Shown here piece by piece: positions 9,238 through 19,113 of a DNA stretch of 64,000 nucleotides (its first letter is position 1; each line of letters opens with the position of its first letter). Source of the stretch: JANQPX01 sp050633905. Lineage in GTDB: Bacteria; Pseudomonadota; Alphaproteobacteria; Geminicoccales; Geminicoccaceae. The notes beneath the pieces are model-generated. The model worked only from the letters and a program-made list of their open reading frames with translations. It was not told the DNA's origin and did not search any database. Both the position numbers and the translations under genes were made by a program. The stretch lies in the NCBI GenBank assembly GCA_050633905.1, contig JBOEHJ010000009.1, positions 1-64,000 of the forward strand, given 5' to 3'.

Positions 9238-10530
9238 ATGCGTGAGACGAAGCTGTTTTCAGTTTTCATGGAACCCGGTTCGCTAGCTTACTTAATCATC
9301 GATGCGCTGGGCTTTGCTCAGTGCCTGCTTTTCATGGTGTTCCTCGCTGGCTTGCATCGGCAGGGCAATCCTGCGAACCGTTTTCTGATCGCGTTTCTTG
9401 CCATTTATGCGGTCAACTATCTAACGGGCTTTTTCGAGAGTCTGGATTTCGACTACGAGGCCCCATTTCTGTTTCTTCTGGACGATTCCTTTGACCTCCT
9501 GTTGGGGCCGCTCGTCTATTTTTATGTCGACGAGATGATCAATGGCCCATGGCCGAGGAATGGCTGGCCGCGCTGGCGGCATCTGGTTCTGCCTTTTGTC
9601 GCGGCCAATCTTCTGTTCCTGCCGGCCTATCTCATGCCGGACGATGCGGCGATCGCCTTGTTCATTGATAACAATGATCTTGAACCAGACGATCTGGAGA
9701 AACTTGGGGTTAGTGTCGGGCATACGCTCGCCGCCATTATTGGCGCGCTCTTCGCGATCCTGCTCTTCCTAGCCCAGGTGACGATCTATTTGATCGTTGC
9801 CACACGCTTGCTTCGACGCCACAACCGCCACATCCAGCAGATCTACTCCAACGTCGACAAGAAGAATTTGAACTGGCTTCGAATTCTGCTGACACTGCTG
9901 ACGATCAGCTGGTTGACCTATGCACCATCAGCCTTTGCCGAACTACTTTTCGATATTCCCGACTGGATCTGGATAGCTGTCGCCGTTCTTGAACTGACCA
10001 TCATCTATGGCCTAGGCGTATCGGCCATGAGGCAGCCAACCGTCTTTACGCGGCAAGAAGACCTGACACTCGTGAAGACGCTGGGTGACGCAGCCGAGGA
10101 GGCCCCTGGCGGCGACACGGCCAAATATGCAAGGTCGGCCCTCGAGCAGACCGATCGTGAACGGATCCTGGCAAAGCTCACAGCGGCGATGCGCGATGAT
10201 CGGCTCTATCTGGACGCCAATCTGACCTTGGCAAACCTGTCCCGCCATACCAGCGTGTCCGCAAACTACATATCGCAAGTCATCAACCAGGAGCTTGACT
10301 GCAATTTCTTTGATTTCGTCAATCGGTACCGCATCGAGGCTGTGAAACAAAAACTGATGGAGCGAGAGGATACATCGGTTCTGGAGATCGCGCTCGATGC
10401 AGGTTTCAATTCCAAATCAACGTTCAACGCCGCCTTCAAGCGGTTCGCAGGGATGACGCCGACCCAATTCCGCAGCGTCCAACGAACGAACGGCGAGTCC
10501 GAATCGATCCTCGAACGTCCTTCCCTATAA
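9238..10530 (+). CDS. Membrane-bound AraC family regulator
   Basis: A 430-residue regulator with an unusual layout. Residues about 13-265 contain seven hydrophobic helices (for example LIIDALGFAQCLLFMVFLAG and IWIAVAVLELTIIYGLGVSA). Residues about 300-418 form a cytoplasmic AraC/XylS DNA-binding domain with two helix-turn-helix units; the second reads VLEIALDAGFNSKSTFNAAFKRFAGMTPTQFR. This seven-helix plus HTH arrangement is known from membrane-anchored AraC regulators thought to sense envelope or external signals. The start is ATG at 9238, with an in-frame ATG at 9268. The downstream lipoprotein and serine hydrolase are plausible targets. Confidence 0.9.
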   Translation: MRETKLFSVFMEPGSLAYLIIDALGFAQCLLFMVFLAGLHRQGNPANRFLIAFLAIYAVNYLTGFFESLDFDYEAPFLFLLDDSFDLLLGPLVYFYVDEMINGPWPRNGWPRWRHLVLPFVAANLLFLPAYLMPDDAAIALFIDNNDLEPDDLEKLGVSVGHTLAAIIGALFAILLFLAQVTIYLIVATRLLRRHNRHIQQIYSNVDKKNLNWLRILLTLLTISWLTYAPSAFAELLFDIPDWIWIAVAVLELTIIYGLGVSAMRQPTVFTRQEDLTLVKTLGDAAEEAPGGDTAKYARSALEQTDRERILAKLTAAMRDDRLYLDANLTLANLSRHTSVSANYISQVINQELDCNFFDFVNRYRIEAVKQKLMEREDTSVLEIALDAGFNSKSTFNAAFKRFAGMTPTQFRSVQRTNGESESILERPSL

Positions 10531-10634
10531 GCTCGGACGACCAATACGGCCTTTCCCGATCATGCTTCACGTCACGGCTAGGGCGTCATTACGACTGCCG
10601 TTGCCGGATGATCTCAACCGTTGGAGCATTGATC

Positions 10635-11006
10635 ATGACACGCTTAAATCTAGCCGTCGCGATGGCGGCCATCCTCGGCCTTGTGGCATGCAGCAATAGT
10701 GCTGCACGCTATGAACCCATCGTCGATGGCCCAAAAGATACAACCTATTCGCTCGACCTTTCGACCTGCCAAAACCTGGCAACGGAACGTTCGTATCTTA
10801 ATGGCGATGTGCGCAGCAACGCTCTGCTTTCGGGAGGCGTCGGCACGCTTCTCGGCGCTACTGAAGACGGCCTAGGCGGCGCGATCGCTGGCGGCCTGAT
10901 CGGCAGCGCTCTTGGCGCAGGCGCCACCGCCTGGCAAGCACGCGACGAGCGCAAATCCATCGTCGTCGACTGCATGCGCCGCCGCGGTCATCAGATCGTC
11001 GGCTAG
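10635..11006 (+). CDS. Glycine-zipper lipoprotein
   Basis: A 123-residue predicted outer-membrane or periplasmic lipoprotein. The signal peptide ends in a lipobox (LVAC, Cys19). Residues about 70-100 are a glycine-zipper segment with repeated GxxxG spacing (GGAIAGGLIGSALGAG), as in many alphaproteobacterial envelope proteins. The ATG at 10635 is chosen over one at 10608 because it places the signal peptide at the N-terminus. It is 75 bp upstream of the hydrolase gene. Specific function unknown. Confidence 0.8.
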   Translation: MTRLNLAVAMAAILGLVACSNSAARYEPIVDGPKDTTYSLDLSTCQNLATERSYLNGDVRSNALLSGGVGTLLGATEDGLGGAIAGGLIGSALGAGATAWQARDERKSIVVDCMRRRGHQIVG

Positions 11007-11080
11007 AGCAGGCTCATTGCTGAGTTCCCCATGAAGGCGCAGCCACGCCACTTCCTCACTTACGACGGAACACTTGTCCA

Positions 11081-12340
11081 ATGAAACCCAATCCTACCGA
11101 TCGTCTATATTACGCCGTGATGTCGTCACTCCTGGCCCTTTGTCTCTGTTCCGGAAACAGCGCGGCGCAGGACCAAAGCCACAACGCAAAGCCGGACCAA
11201 GACATATCCTGTGCGTCCGTCGGCCTAGGTGAAGATCATATCAACCATGAACAATATCAGAGCATCCTCGATGCCTATGCCTCGGTCGGTTTTCCCGGTA
11301 TCACGGCGGCGATCTTTACCCCGAATGAGGGTTTATGGATCGGTGCCTCAGGCTTCGCGGATCTCGAGAACAAGGTGCCAATGGTTCCTTGCAACGTGCT
11401 ATTTTCAGGAAGTGTGGCAAAGATGTACACGGTGGTGGGCGCCCTTCACCTGACAGAAAACCGCGCCTTTCGCCTGCGCGATCGGATCGCTCGCTTTCTC
11501 CCGGATGAGATCGTTGAGAATCTTCCAAACGCCCAACAGGCAACGATCACGCAACTGATGAACCATACCGCCGGCATGCCGGATCACGATGACGAGGAGG
11601 GGCTGGAAGCCTATGTGCGCGCCAATGAAGGCCGCCTGCCGTCTGCAGAAGAACAGCTTGCCTTTCTCTACGACAACGAACCGCTCTTCAAGCCTGGAAC
11701 ATCAGCAGCCTATTCAAGCGCGCATACCCTAGCGCTTTCATTGGTGATGGATCATGCGATCGAAGGTGATCATGCCGACGTCGTAAGTTCGGCGATCATC
11801 AACAAGCTGGGCCTCAAGGAAACCTTCTACAAGAACGAACCCAACTATCCCAGGCCTGACCGTCTGGTGAAAGGCTATTTCCTTGAAGACGACGATGTGC
11901 CGCTCGAGGTCACCGACTATGCCGTCAACTATGCCGATGGCAGCCGGGGCGATGCCGGCATCATTGCCTCCGCACATGACTATTTTCACTTCATCAAAGG
12001 AGTCGTCGAAGGCAGGGTTCTCCACCCGAGGACTGTCCGACGAATCGTGGCACATCCCCGTTATGTGTTTGATGACGGTACATTTGCCCTGGGCTTCGGC
12101 TTGGGCGTCTTCACCATCAAAAAGGACGATAAGCTTGTCAAAGTTGGCCATAGCGGTTCAACGCTAGGTGGGACGTCTCATGTCTACTACTACCCGACAA
12201 CCGGCAGCTATATTGTGCTTCTCACCAATATGCTGTTCGAAGACAACGAGGAGTTGCTGAGGCTCTGGGGGAGCGAACTTTTGGTCGGAACGAGCAATCA
12301 ATCCATCATGTCAGAGCTTGAGAACTTGGTTCTCAACTAG
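11081..12340 (+). CDS. Exported beta-lactamase-fold serine hydrolase
   Basis: A 419-residue protein of the serine beta-lactamase/class C penicillin-binding (COG1680) family. An N-terminal signal peptide ends near SGNSAAQ. The catalytic motifs are S111-V-A-K114 (SxxK), Y211-S-S213 (YxS) and a late GHSGSTLGG in place of KTG. Family members include esterases, D-amino-acid peptidases and peptidoglycan-modifying enzymes; a resistance role should not be assumed. A strong hairpin follows 55 bp after the stop. Confidence 0.9.
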   Translation: MKPNPTDRLYYAVMSSLLALCLCSGNSAAQDQSHNAKPDQDISCASVGLGEDHINHEQYQSILDAYASVGFPGITAAIFTPNEGLWIGASGFADLENKVPMVPCNVLFSGSVAKMYTVVGALHLTENRAFRLRDRIARFLPDEIVENLPNAQQATITQLMNHTAGMPDHDDEEGLEAYVRANEGRLPSAEEQLAFLYDNEPLFKPGTSAAYSSAHTLALSLVMDHAIEGDHADVVSSAIINKLGLKETFYKNEPNYPRPDRLVKGYFLEDDDVPLEVTDYAVNYADGSRGDAGIIASAHDYFHFIKGVVEGRVLHPRTVRRIVAHPRYVFDDGTFALGFGLGVFTIKKDDKLVKVGHSGSTLGGTSHVYYYPTTGSYIVLLTNMLFEDNEELLRLWGSELLVGTSNQSIMSELENLVLN

Positions 12341-12394
12341 ACCGTGTTGCGGTGCATGCCGTTCTGTGCTCGAAAACGGTCTACTCAGAGGTGA

Positions 12395-12420
12395 AGAGGG
12401 CAGTGACTTCGCTGCCCTCT
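12395..12420 (+). terminator. Intrinsic terminator-like hairpin
   Basis: AGAGGGCAG and CTGCCCTCT form a perfect 9-bp stem with an 8-base loop. A short T-tract follows, 55 bp after the hydrolase stop codon. Confidence 0.6.
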
Positions 12421-12627
12421 TTGATCCTCGCGCGATACCTGGTCTCGTTGCGCTTTAGGGGAGCTTTGCCACTAACTTTGTGACCGCTTTGGGCCCAGGG
12501 TGTGTCAAAAAGAGTTTCTGGTTGTCGACTAGGCTTAGGCTCTCAAGTCGTGCTCCCATGTTTGGAGCAGGTCGCTCTGGGCATTTTTGGAGCGGATAAC
12601 GACCATGCCGCTGGAGAATTACCGAGA

Positions 12628-12846
12628 TTACCGAATCGAAGCCATGATGGACCGTAAGAACGCCGTCAAAGCCTCTTCATAGGCCCGGATGGCCTCCAAG
12701 AGCGGTCTAATGCCCATGATCTTGATCATCCGTTTCATATTGTAGGCGAGCACGTGCAGGTTCATCTCGGCGCTCACCCGTTCGATCGTTCGGGTGAGAA
12801 AGTGTGTTGCGCCCACCGTCACTTCGAAGGTGTTCAGAGGTGATTA
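12628..12846 (-). pseudogene. IS1182/IS5-type transposase C-terminal fragment
   Basis: The open frame encodes only a transposase tail: GATHFLTRTIERVSAEMNLH followed by VLAYNMKRMIKIMG is the characteristic C-terminal motif of DDE transposases of the IS1182/IS5 group (GATHFLTK...EMSLHVLAYNLKR). The frame is closed upstream by a stop near 12844, and no catalytic domain or terminal repeat is visible. The element is a short relic. Confidence 0.75.
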
Positions 12847-12904
12847 ATACTTGGGACTAAACCTGGCTGATTGATGTATAGATCAACGGTCGATCTCGAC
12901 CGAT

Positions 12905-13504
12905 TTAACTTTGCTGCCGTGACGTGCCCGAGCGCCTGTAGATGCTCATCATCACGCCATTCGAGGTAGTTTTCGTTTTTATGAGCGTCAAATCTGTCGG
13001 TACGGTCTCCTGGCCAAACAAGCGTTTCCCAGGGCCAACCACGAGAGGAAAGGTCCATAATCGGAACTCATCGATAAGCTCATGGGAAAGGAGGGTCTGG
13101 ATCAGCTGCCAGCTGCCGTGAACTTGTAGCAAGGGACCATCTTGATCCTTGAGTCGAGAGACCTCCGCCGCGATGTCTCCTGTGATGCGTATGGAGTTTT
13201 TCCACTCGAGCTTGCTCAAGGTAGATGTCGCAACGAATTTGGTTGCGTTGTTGAGTTTGTCGGCAGCTGGGTCGTTGTCGACCTGTGGCCAATAGGCTGC
13301 GAAGCTCTCATAGGTCTTTCGGCCAAGTAGAAGGTCATAGGGAGCCGCCATCGCCTCCTCCATGACCTGCGCCATCACCTCGCCCCAAGAGTTGACAGAC
13401 CAGCCGCCGTGGATGAAACCACCCGAAGGATCTTCCTCGGGGTGGCCGGGCGCCTGCATGACGCCGTCGAGGGTCAAGAAAGTCAACACAGCGAGATTTC
13501 TCAT
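12905..13504 (-). CDS. Dihydrofolate reductase family protein (RibD C-terminal-like)
   Basis: A 199-residue protein of the RibD C-terminal/DHFR-like reductase family. It starts MRNLAVLTFLTLDGVMQAPG, the usual first strand, and carries LLLGRKTYESFAAYWP and the late LVVGPGKRLFG motif. A GAGGAG ribosome-binding site 7 bases before the ATG at 13504 fixes the start, although the frame stays open further upstream. Members bind NAD(P)H; the true substrate is usually unknown and it is not the folate enzyme. It is the last gene of a minus-strand group of small enzymes. Confidence 0.87.
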   Translation of the reverse strand: MRNLAVLTFLTLDGVMQAPGHPEEDPSGGFIHGGWSVNSWGEVMAQVMEEAMAAPYDLLLGRKTYESFAAYWPQVDNDPAADKLNNATKFVATSTLSKLEWKNSIRITGDIAAEVSRLKDQDGPLLQVHGSWQLIQTLLSHELIDEFRLWTFPLVVGPGKRLFGQETVPTDLTLIKTKTTSNGVMMSIYRRSGTSRQQS

Positions 13505-13676
13505 TATGGCTACTCCTCTTTCAGGGTTGGAAAGCACATCGCTCGCTGTGCCAAGTTTTTGACCTCGCCGACGAACTTCGATGGGTCGCCCTTCTCCAAA
13601 CCGATCCGAAGCCCCATGCCGAAATGAGCAACGATGAAGCCTTGGGCTTGCCATGTGGTGGCCAAAATCCAGTCAT

Positions 13677-14054
13677 CTAACAGCCTGCGTCACTACCCCG
13701 TTCCCAAAGGTGAATCGCGCGTACGATGAATTTGTCGATCTGTGTCTTGGAGATGTCGTCCGATCGCCGAAATCGAATGCAACTCTTGCCTCTGTTGAGT
13801 CCGGCTAACAAATTGCCATCTGGGTCAATTTTTGACGCGTTCCCGACGTAGAGGCTGACATAGTTCTTTTGTGCATTGAGGTGGAAGACAGCAGTGCCCG
13901 TATCTCCGTAACACAGCATTTTGTAGTGAATTCTCTCGACGAGAGCGGGGCCATTTTCCTTAATTATCTGCCTCAATTCTAGCAATTTACGCCGTCGCCA
14001 ATCGTCCTCTAGTTGATCGATATACTCGCCCGGTGTTTCTGCTGTATAGAGCAT
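13677..14054 (-). CDS. DUF1801 (YdhG-like) domain protein
   Basis: A 125-residue protein of the DUF1801 family. Diagnostic parts are IDQLEDDWRRRKLLELRQII, the central ERIHYKMLCYG (family ...W.mp.Y..) and the C-terminal GKSCIRFRRSDDIS. It lies 23 bp after the DUF899 gene on the same strand, so the two are probably cotranscribed. DUF1801 proteins have an iron-chaperone/frataxin-like fold, but function is unproven. Confidence 0.85.
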   Translation of the reverse strand: MLYTAETPGEYIDQLEDDWRRRKLLELRQIIKENGPALVERIHYKMLCYGDTGTAVFHLNAQKNYVSLYVGNASKIDPDGNLLAGLNRGKSCIRFRRSDDISKTQIDKFIVRAIHLWERGSDAGC

Positions 14055-14077
14055 GCCTAGACCCCAACATCGACATT

Positions 14078-14674
14078 TTAGCCCCTGATATTGTCGCCGC
14101 CGTCATCGAGCTTTTCGGGTCGGCACCAATAATGGAATTGTGGTGTCCAATCTGACACGCCCAAACCGGCCAGACCGAGAAAATGCCAGACCGGAGAATA
14201 GAGATCGCCCGGACCGAATGCCGTGCGACCGCGACGCACGATCTTGCCATCCTTGCGTTGATAAACGGCTGCACCCGGATAATTGGCATGTTCCCCCATG
14301 GCGCACTGTTCGGCCATATAACGACCACCACCATGGGACGCCATCCTAAACGTCCAACCGCGATCGAGAGCCATGTGCCTCTGGATCTCAGGCGAATCTT
14401 TCGATACGAGCGCGACGGCCATCGCATCTTCCAAGTGCTTCAACACGCCATTGATCCCGTCCGCCCATAGCGTGCAATAACGGCAGCCCTGGCCCATATT
14501 GTGGATCACGAGCAGACGGTCCCGGTTTGCGAAGAGCCCAGAGAGGCCAATTTCGTCACCAAGCGTCTGGAAGGTATAGTCAGCAACCTCCACGTTGCCT
14601 TCGTTTCGACGTAACGCTGCAAGCTGTTGCGTCATCTCCATGATTTCGAATTCGAGCTTCTCGGCTTCCGTCAT
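14078..14674 (-). CDS. DUF899 thioredoxin-like protein
   Basis: A 198-residue protein of the DUF899 family, which has a thioredoxin-like fold. The redox pair is seen in MGQGCRYCTLWADGINGV (CxxC), followed by the family segment FRMASHGGGRYMAE. The C-terminal half has the aromatic GPGDLYSPVWHFLGL. No signal peptide, so cytoplasmic. Position between ArsR and DUF1801 genes on one strand suggests a shared stress regulon. Confidence 0.88.
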   Translation of the reverse strand: MTEAEKLEFEIMEMTQQLAALRRNEGNVEVADYTFQTLGDEIGLSGLFANRDRLLVIHNMGQGCRYCTLWADGINGVLKHLEDAMAVALVSKDSPEIQRHMALDRGWTFRMASHGGGRYMAEQCAMGEHANYPGAAVYQRKDGKIVRRGRTAFGPGDLYSPVWHFLGLAGLGVSDWTPQFHYWCRPEKLDDGGDNIRG

Positions 14675-14710
14675 GTTGTACGACCTCCATGTTATGCGAC
14701 GTTTCTATTA

Positions 14711-15046
14711 CTACTCGACGAGCTGCTTGAGCCTTCCAATCGCATCGTCCCACTGCTTTGATGCCCGATCGAGATACTGCCCAGCCGCCGTCAACGTGCC
14801 TGACCGAACAACAAATCGTGTTTCTCGCCCCACGCGCTCTCTCGTGACAAGACGACCTTGCTCCAAGACTGCTAGGTGCTTCCTCACCCCTTGTCGAGAA
14901 AGTCCCGTACCATGCGTTAGTTGAGCGATCGACTGCGGTTGTCCGTTGCAGAGGCGAGATAACAGGTTTAGGCGGGTGACATCGCCAAGCGCCGCAAATA
15001 AAGGCGCGGCACTGACTGGCGTGAGTTCACGAGGATGATGCGACAT
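14711..15046 (-). CDS. ArsR family winged-helix regulator
   Basis: A 111-residue regulator with the ArsR fold: FAALGDVTRLNLLSRLCNG, then the recognition helix in THGTGLSRQGVRKHLAVLEQ and the wing RETRFVVRSG. No metal-binding cysteines are present, so it is the non-metal type that often accompanies AHSA1 proteins. The ATG at 15046 overlaps the end of the AHSA1 gene by 20 bp, giving translational coupling. It likely controls this operon. Confidence 0.9.
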   Translation of the reverse strand: MSHHPRELTPVSAAPLFAALGDVTRLNLLSRLCNGQPQSIAQLTHGTGLSRQGVRKHLAVLEQGRLVTRERVGRETRFVVRSGTLTAAGQYLDRASKQWDDAIGRLKQLVE

Positions 15047-15479
15047 GGGTGGCGATACCGTTAGCTTGCAGGTCCCAGCCTTCAGTATTGTCACGGAAAA
15101 CCTCGAGGCGGCGGGGATCGGGGATTGATTCGAAACCACTCTCTGTAATGGTCAAGCGTGTCCCATCAGATATCGGCTCGAGCCGAAACTCGACCAGTGT
15201 CGTCGGCTGCTCGGAAATATCGACGCCCGAACTCTCATCAAAATCATGCCACCTGAATGAGAACAACCGCTCATGCTCCATGCGCTCTACGACAGCGAGC
15301 CAGGGATAGTGCTCATAGCCTGGACAGGTCATCTTGCCGGTTGAGACAGCTCCAGGCTTGAAGGGGCCGTCCAACTTGACGCGGAACCACTGCCCAAACT
15401 CGGTATGGTCAGCAAGTGCGCGCCACACCCGAGATACTGTTGCTTTCAATTCTATTGTCTTGATGATGCGATTAGCCAT
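15027..15479 (-). CDS. SRPBCC/AHSA1-like domain protein
   Basis: A 150-residue START-like (SRPBCC) protein of the activator of Hsp90 ATPase homologue 1-like family. The opening ANRIIKTIELKATVSRVWRA is the family N-terminal strand and helix, and RLTITESGFESIPDPRR is the closing motif. An AGGAGG ribosome-binding site fixes the ATG at 15479. It overlaps the ArsR gene. The same AHSA1-ArsR pairing is common in proteobacteria and usually leads a small stress operon; the ligand is unknown. Confidence 0.9.
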   Translation of the reverse strand: MANRIIKTIELKATVSRVWRALADHTEFGQWFRVKLDGPFKPGAVSTGKMTCPGYEHYPWLAVVERMEHERLFSFRWHDFDESSGVDISEQPTTLVEFRLEPISDGTRLTITESGFESIPDPRRLEVFRDNTEGWDLQANGIATHVASSS

Positions 15480-15667
15480 AAGGGCAACCTCCTGGTTGCT
15501 CTTTGGTTTAGCATTTCCAGAGGAAACCGCAACCATTTTGTTGCTCTTTGGTCAAGGCAGTTAATGGCACGATTCAGCCTCAACCATGCGTTTTGCGATC
15601 GGCAACAGGGCAAGCGAGAATAATGTCGACGCTTCAAAATTTACTTTTCCCGGTGTATCATGACGCC

Positions 15668-15916
15668 ATGACTGAGAGAGACCCAGAAAACGCCACTATC
15701 TCCGACGTGTTCCGCCTCGTGCACGACATGCGGGCAGAGATGCGTGAGGGCTTCAAGGCCGCCTCAGAAGAGCGCCAGGCCATACGCGACGTCGTCGACA
15801 ACGACTTCGCCGGCCAAGGCCAGGTCATGCAGCTCGAAGGCAAGCTCGCAGAAGTCCAGAAGACGCTGCGGCAGCATGGCAAGAAAATCGACGCACTGAC
15901 CAAAGAGCGGGCTTAG
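15668..15916 (+). CDS. Small coiled-coil protein
   Basis: An 82-residue hydrophilic protein from the ATG at 15668. It is almost wholly helical with heptad-like spacing (VFRLVHDMRAEMREGF and QVMQLEGKLAEVQKTLRQHG). No signal or membrane segment. Upstream in-frame starts at 15548 and 15623 would add residues that look unlike protein. It converges on the chemotaxis receptor, and a structural or partner role is only a guess. Confidence 0.55.
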   Translation: MTERDPENATISDVFRLVHDMRAEMREGFKAASEERQAIRDVVDNDFAGQGQVMQLEGKLAEVQKTLRQHGKKIDALTKERA

Positions 15917-16268
15917 TCCTCGACGACCTTTCGCACAATCAGCCTACGTCATCGGCTGCCCCGGCATCCGCGAGGAAGGACTTGCGGATCCGGAGCACGG
16001 TCAAACTGACAAGCACGGATCTGAGATTCCGATATGCACCAGATGCGCGCTTGAGGCATACGCGAATTATGTTTTGTCGCTTCGATTAATTATTATTTTG
16101 CATGGGGCTAGGGAGTTTTAGCTCAACACTGGAGCCGTGCTTGCCTTGATGAGGCCGCCGTTTCGGTTTACTGGCGGTAAGCTGCAGGAAGGCTCGTTCG
16201 GGCTTCTGCCAACACCGGCCACGAGGGCTAAATCAGAGTTGGGCCCAAACGGTGTTCGACGGCTATCG
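15917..16268. other. Convergent spacer, nothing recognised
   Basis: About 350 bp between two convergent genes. An AT-rich patch lies near 16080-16100. I find no clear terminator hairpin and no gene. Confidence 0.4.
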
Positions 16269-19113
16269 TCAGAACTCGTTCCAGCCATCGTCGCTGGCAG
16301 CTGCCATGGAGGGCAAACTCGGTGGCTCGGCCTTTGGTGCGGGAGGGGCAGATCTTGACGCTGTCGGCAGCCTCGTCGCAGATGATGGGTGAAGGGCCGA
16401 TGTGGCGATGCCATCGAGCTTGAAGAAGGCCATGAGCTTGCCAAGCTTGCTGGCCTCGTCGCTCATGGCGCGCGCCGCCGCCGTGCTCTCCTCGACCAAG
16501 GCCGAGTTCTGCTGGGTCATCTGGTCCATGCTGTTGATCGAGCTATTGATCTCCTGCACCCCGGAGGCCTGCTCCTGGGAGGCACTGGAAATGTCTCGGA
16601 CGATACCGGTGACCTTGCCGATGGAGTCGACAATGTCACCCAAAGCCTCACCTGCCTGATTGACCAGCTGCGCGCCGTCCTTGACCTGCCCGTTGCTGTC
16701 CTGGATCAGGATCTTGATGTCGGAGGCTGCCTGGGCCGAGCGTTGGGCCAGCTGGCGGACCTCCTGGGCGACCACAGCAAAACCCTTGCCCGCCTCACCG
16801 GCGCGCGCCGCCTCGACGCTGGCATTGAGTGCCAGCAGGTTGGTTTGGAAGGCAATCTCGTCGATGACACCGATGATGTCGGTAATCTTCTGCGCCGACT
16901 CCTCGATGCCACTCATCGCGCTCACAGCTTGATTGACCACTGCACCGCCCTTGCTGGCGGTTTGATTAGCTATTTCGGCAAGTTGGCTAGCGTTCTTAGC
17001 ACTTTCAGCATTCTGCTTGACAGTAGCTGACATTTGCTCGGTCGCGGCGGCTGTCTCTTCAAGATTCGAGGCGGCTTGCTCAGTACGCTCCGCCAGATCG
17101 CTGGTACCGCTGGAGATCTCAGCGGCCGCATCTTTGACCTCGTTGGTCGACGTCTGGACCTGGTCCACGATTCTTGCCAACTGGCTAGCCGTACGGTTGG
17201 CGCTATCCTTCAGTTCGCCAAGCGAGCCTTGATAGTCTGCTGTAATCTGCTTTGTGAGATCCCCCTCCGCCATGCTGGCGAACATTTTCGCAAGATCCAG
17301 GGTAGCCCCCTCCACTAGCTGGTTCAGTTGGTTGATGCCACTCGCCAGCTTGGCCATCGTGCCTTGCATGCTGGCAGCGTCGATACGCTTGGAGAAGTCA
17401 CCTTCATTAGCAGCTGCCAACACCTGATCGATGGAACCTTGTAGTCGCAGTTCTTCGGTAAGATCGCGCCATTCGACCACGGCACCGAGGCGTTGGCCAT
17501 CGGTGTCGGTAACAGGGTTTGTTATGAAAGCAAAGTCATAGCCGCCCACTTTGAGCTGGGCATTATGAGTACCATCGATCTGCGCGGGCATGCCGCTTTG
17601 ATGCCCGAGGTTCTTGATGAAAGCATCGAGTTTGGTGCCGATCATCCCGTCCGCGCGGAATGACGGCGTATCTCTCTTGATATCAGCTTCCGCTGCGCGA
17701 AACATATCAAGCAGGCGGCTGTTGGCATAGGCGATGTCATCACGCATATCGGTCACCATCACCGGCACGTCTGCTGTATCCAAAGCAAGTTTGATCCTTG
17801 TTGCTGCGGTCCCTTGTTTGGCGAACGAGCCAAATGCCCTGGCCAGATCACCAATCTCATCAACACGCTCCGTCCCAGGAACACTCTCTGTCTTACCGGA
17901 AACCAGATCGTCAACTGCTGCCTTCATAGCACTTAGCGGATGGGTCACCGTACGGCTGACAATCGTTCCGGCAAGCCCACATAGGCCTACGAAGAGCAAA
18001 CCTGTCACCAAGAAACGATTGCGAAGATCGTTGACTGGCGCATCCAGTTCGGCGGCAGTGACCTCAACCGCCAAAGCCCATCGGATGCCAGCGAATTCGA
18101 GAGGTTGATACGCCGTCACGGCGGCCTCACCCGAAATCCCTACTCCTTCGTAGATGCCAACCTTACCAGCGAGAGCTTGCTCGATGGCCGGGTTTTCGAC
18201 CTTTTGTTTGAGGATTAATGATTCCGTTGTGAATCGGGAGTCGCTCCGCCGAAGATGGTCGTTGCCAACAATGAAGATTTCGCCGGTTTTGCCAAGGCCG
18301 GATGCTGCCTGCATGACCTCATTCAACCGATCAATCGGCATCTGAAACACAAGGGCGCCGATAAATTGACCACGTTCATCCAGCACAGGCGTGGAAATGA
18401 AGCTTGCCGGGACATCGTTGCTTGGCTTGTAGGGGCTAAAGTCGAAAAAAGTCTGATGAGCTACGGTTGGGTTATCACGCGCTGCTCTAAAGGCGTTGCC
18501 GAGGTCGGTATTGCTCCAGCGGTCATGCAGTAGGTTGGTTGCGTAGTCCAGCTCTTTAAAGACGGTATAAACGAGGTTGCCGTCGGAATCGAAAAGGAAA
18601 ACATCATAATAGCCGCGCTCGCGCAGGAACTCCCGAAACCATGGATGATAGTCAGCATGGAAATGGCTATAGGCCGATCCGTCGGCGGCGGCATCTAGGT
18701 TTTCTTTCTGCCCGGTCGGGTGGGGNNTTTTCTTCGATATAGAGCCGCTGCAATATGCTGGTCGGATCACTCCCAAGTTGCTGCCAGGCGTCGGCGAAAT
18801 CCTGGATTGCCTGTCCGGTGGTCGGGTTGCTGGCGACGAATCGCAGGTCCTGTTGAATGCTGGCGAGATACCCCTGCAATTCAATCCCCCGGCCTTCCAG
18901 GATGGACTGCAGGCGATTGCTGTTCGATGTCTTCAACGCCGTAGCGCTGGTAACATAGCCGACAAGCGCGATTCCGATGGCCATGCACATGCTCACGCCA
19001 ACAATCGCTAACGGAAGTTTCCTTGCCAATTTCAGCCTGGAAAGACCCAAGATTCCCTGCAAATCACTATCTCCATTCGAGCGTCGCTCAGGTGGAAGGG
19101 CGATTTCCAGCAA
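16269..19113 (-). CDS. Methyl-accepting chemotaxis protein (interrupted by NN)
   Basis: A receptor of about 947 residues once the gap is resolved. The order is: a first membrane helix (LPLAIVGVSMCMAIGIALVG), a long periplasmic sensor with the pattern LYIEE-N-PHPTGQKENLDAAADGSAY and YHPWFREFLRERGYYDVFLFD, a second helix (FLVTGLLFVGLCGLAGTIVS), HAMP, a PAS-like segment, and the signalling hairpin with IDEIAFQTNLLALNASVEAA. It relays chemoeffector signals to CheA/CheW. The two halves are in different frames only because of NN at 18726-18727; replacing NN by one base restores the family motif. The start is TTG at 19113, directly after a stop, or a later TTG near 19062. Confidence 0.88.
18726..18727. 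other. Undetermined bases (assembly gap) causing apparent frameshift
   Basis: Two N characters lie inside the receptor gene beside a C/G run. Reading continues correctly if one base, not two, separates GAA-AA from CCC-CAC-CCG on the coding strand. It is a sequence artefact rather than a mutation. Confidence 0.85.

Noticed and set aside
11081..12340. Serine hydrolase as a true beta-lactamase
   Set aside because: Motifs fit the broad COG1680 family (esterase/peptidase-like); the third motif differs from KTG.
16389..17030. Plus-strand frame of 213 codons inside the receptor
   Set aside because: Antisense to the highly conserved signalling hairpin of the chemotaxis receptor.
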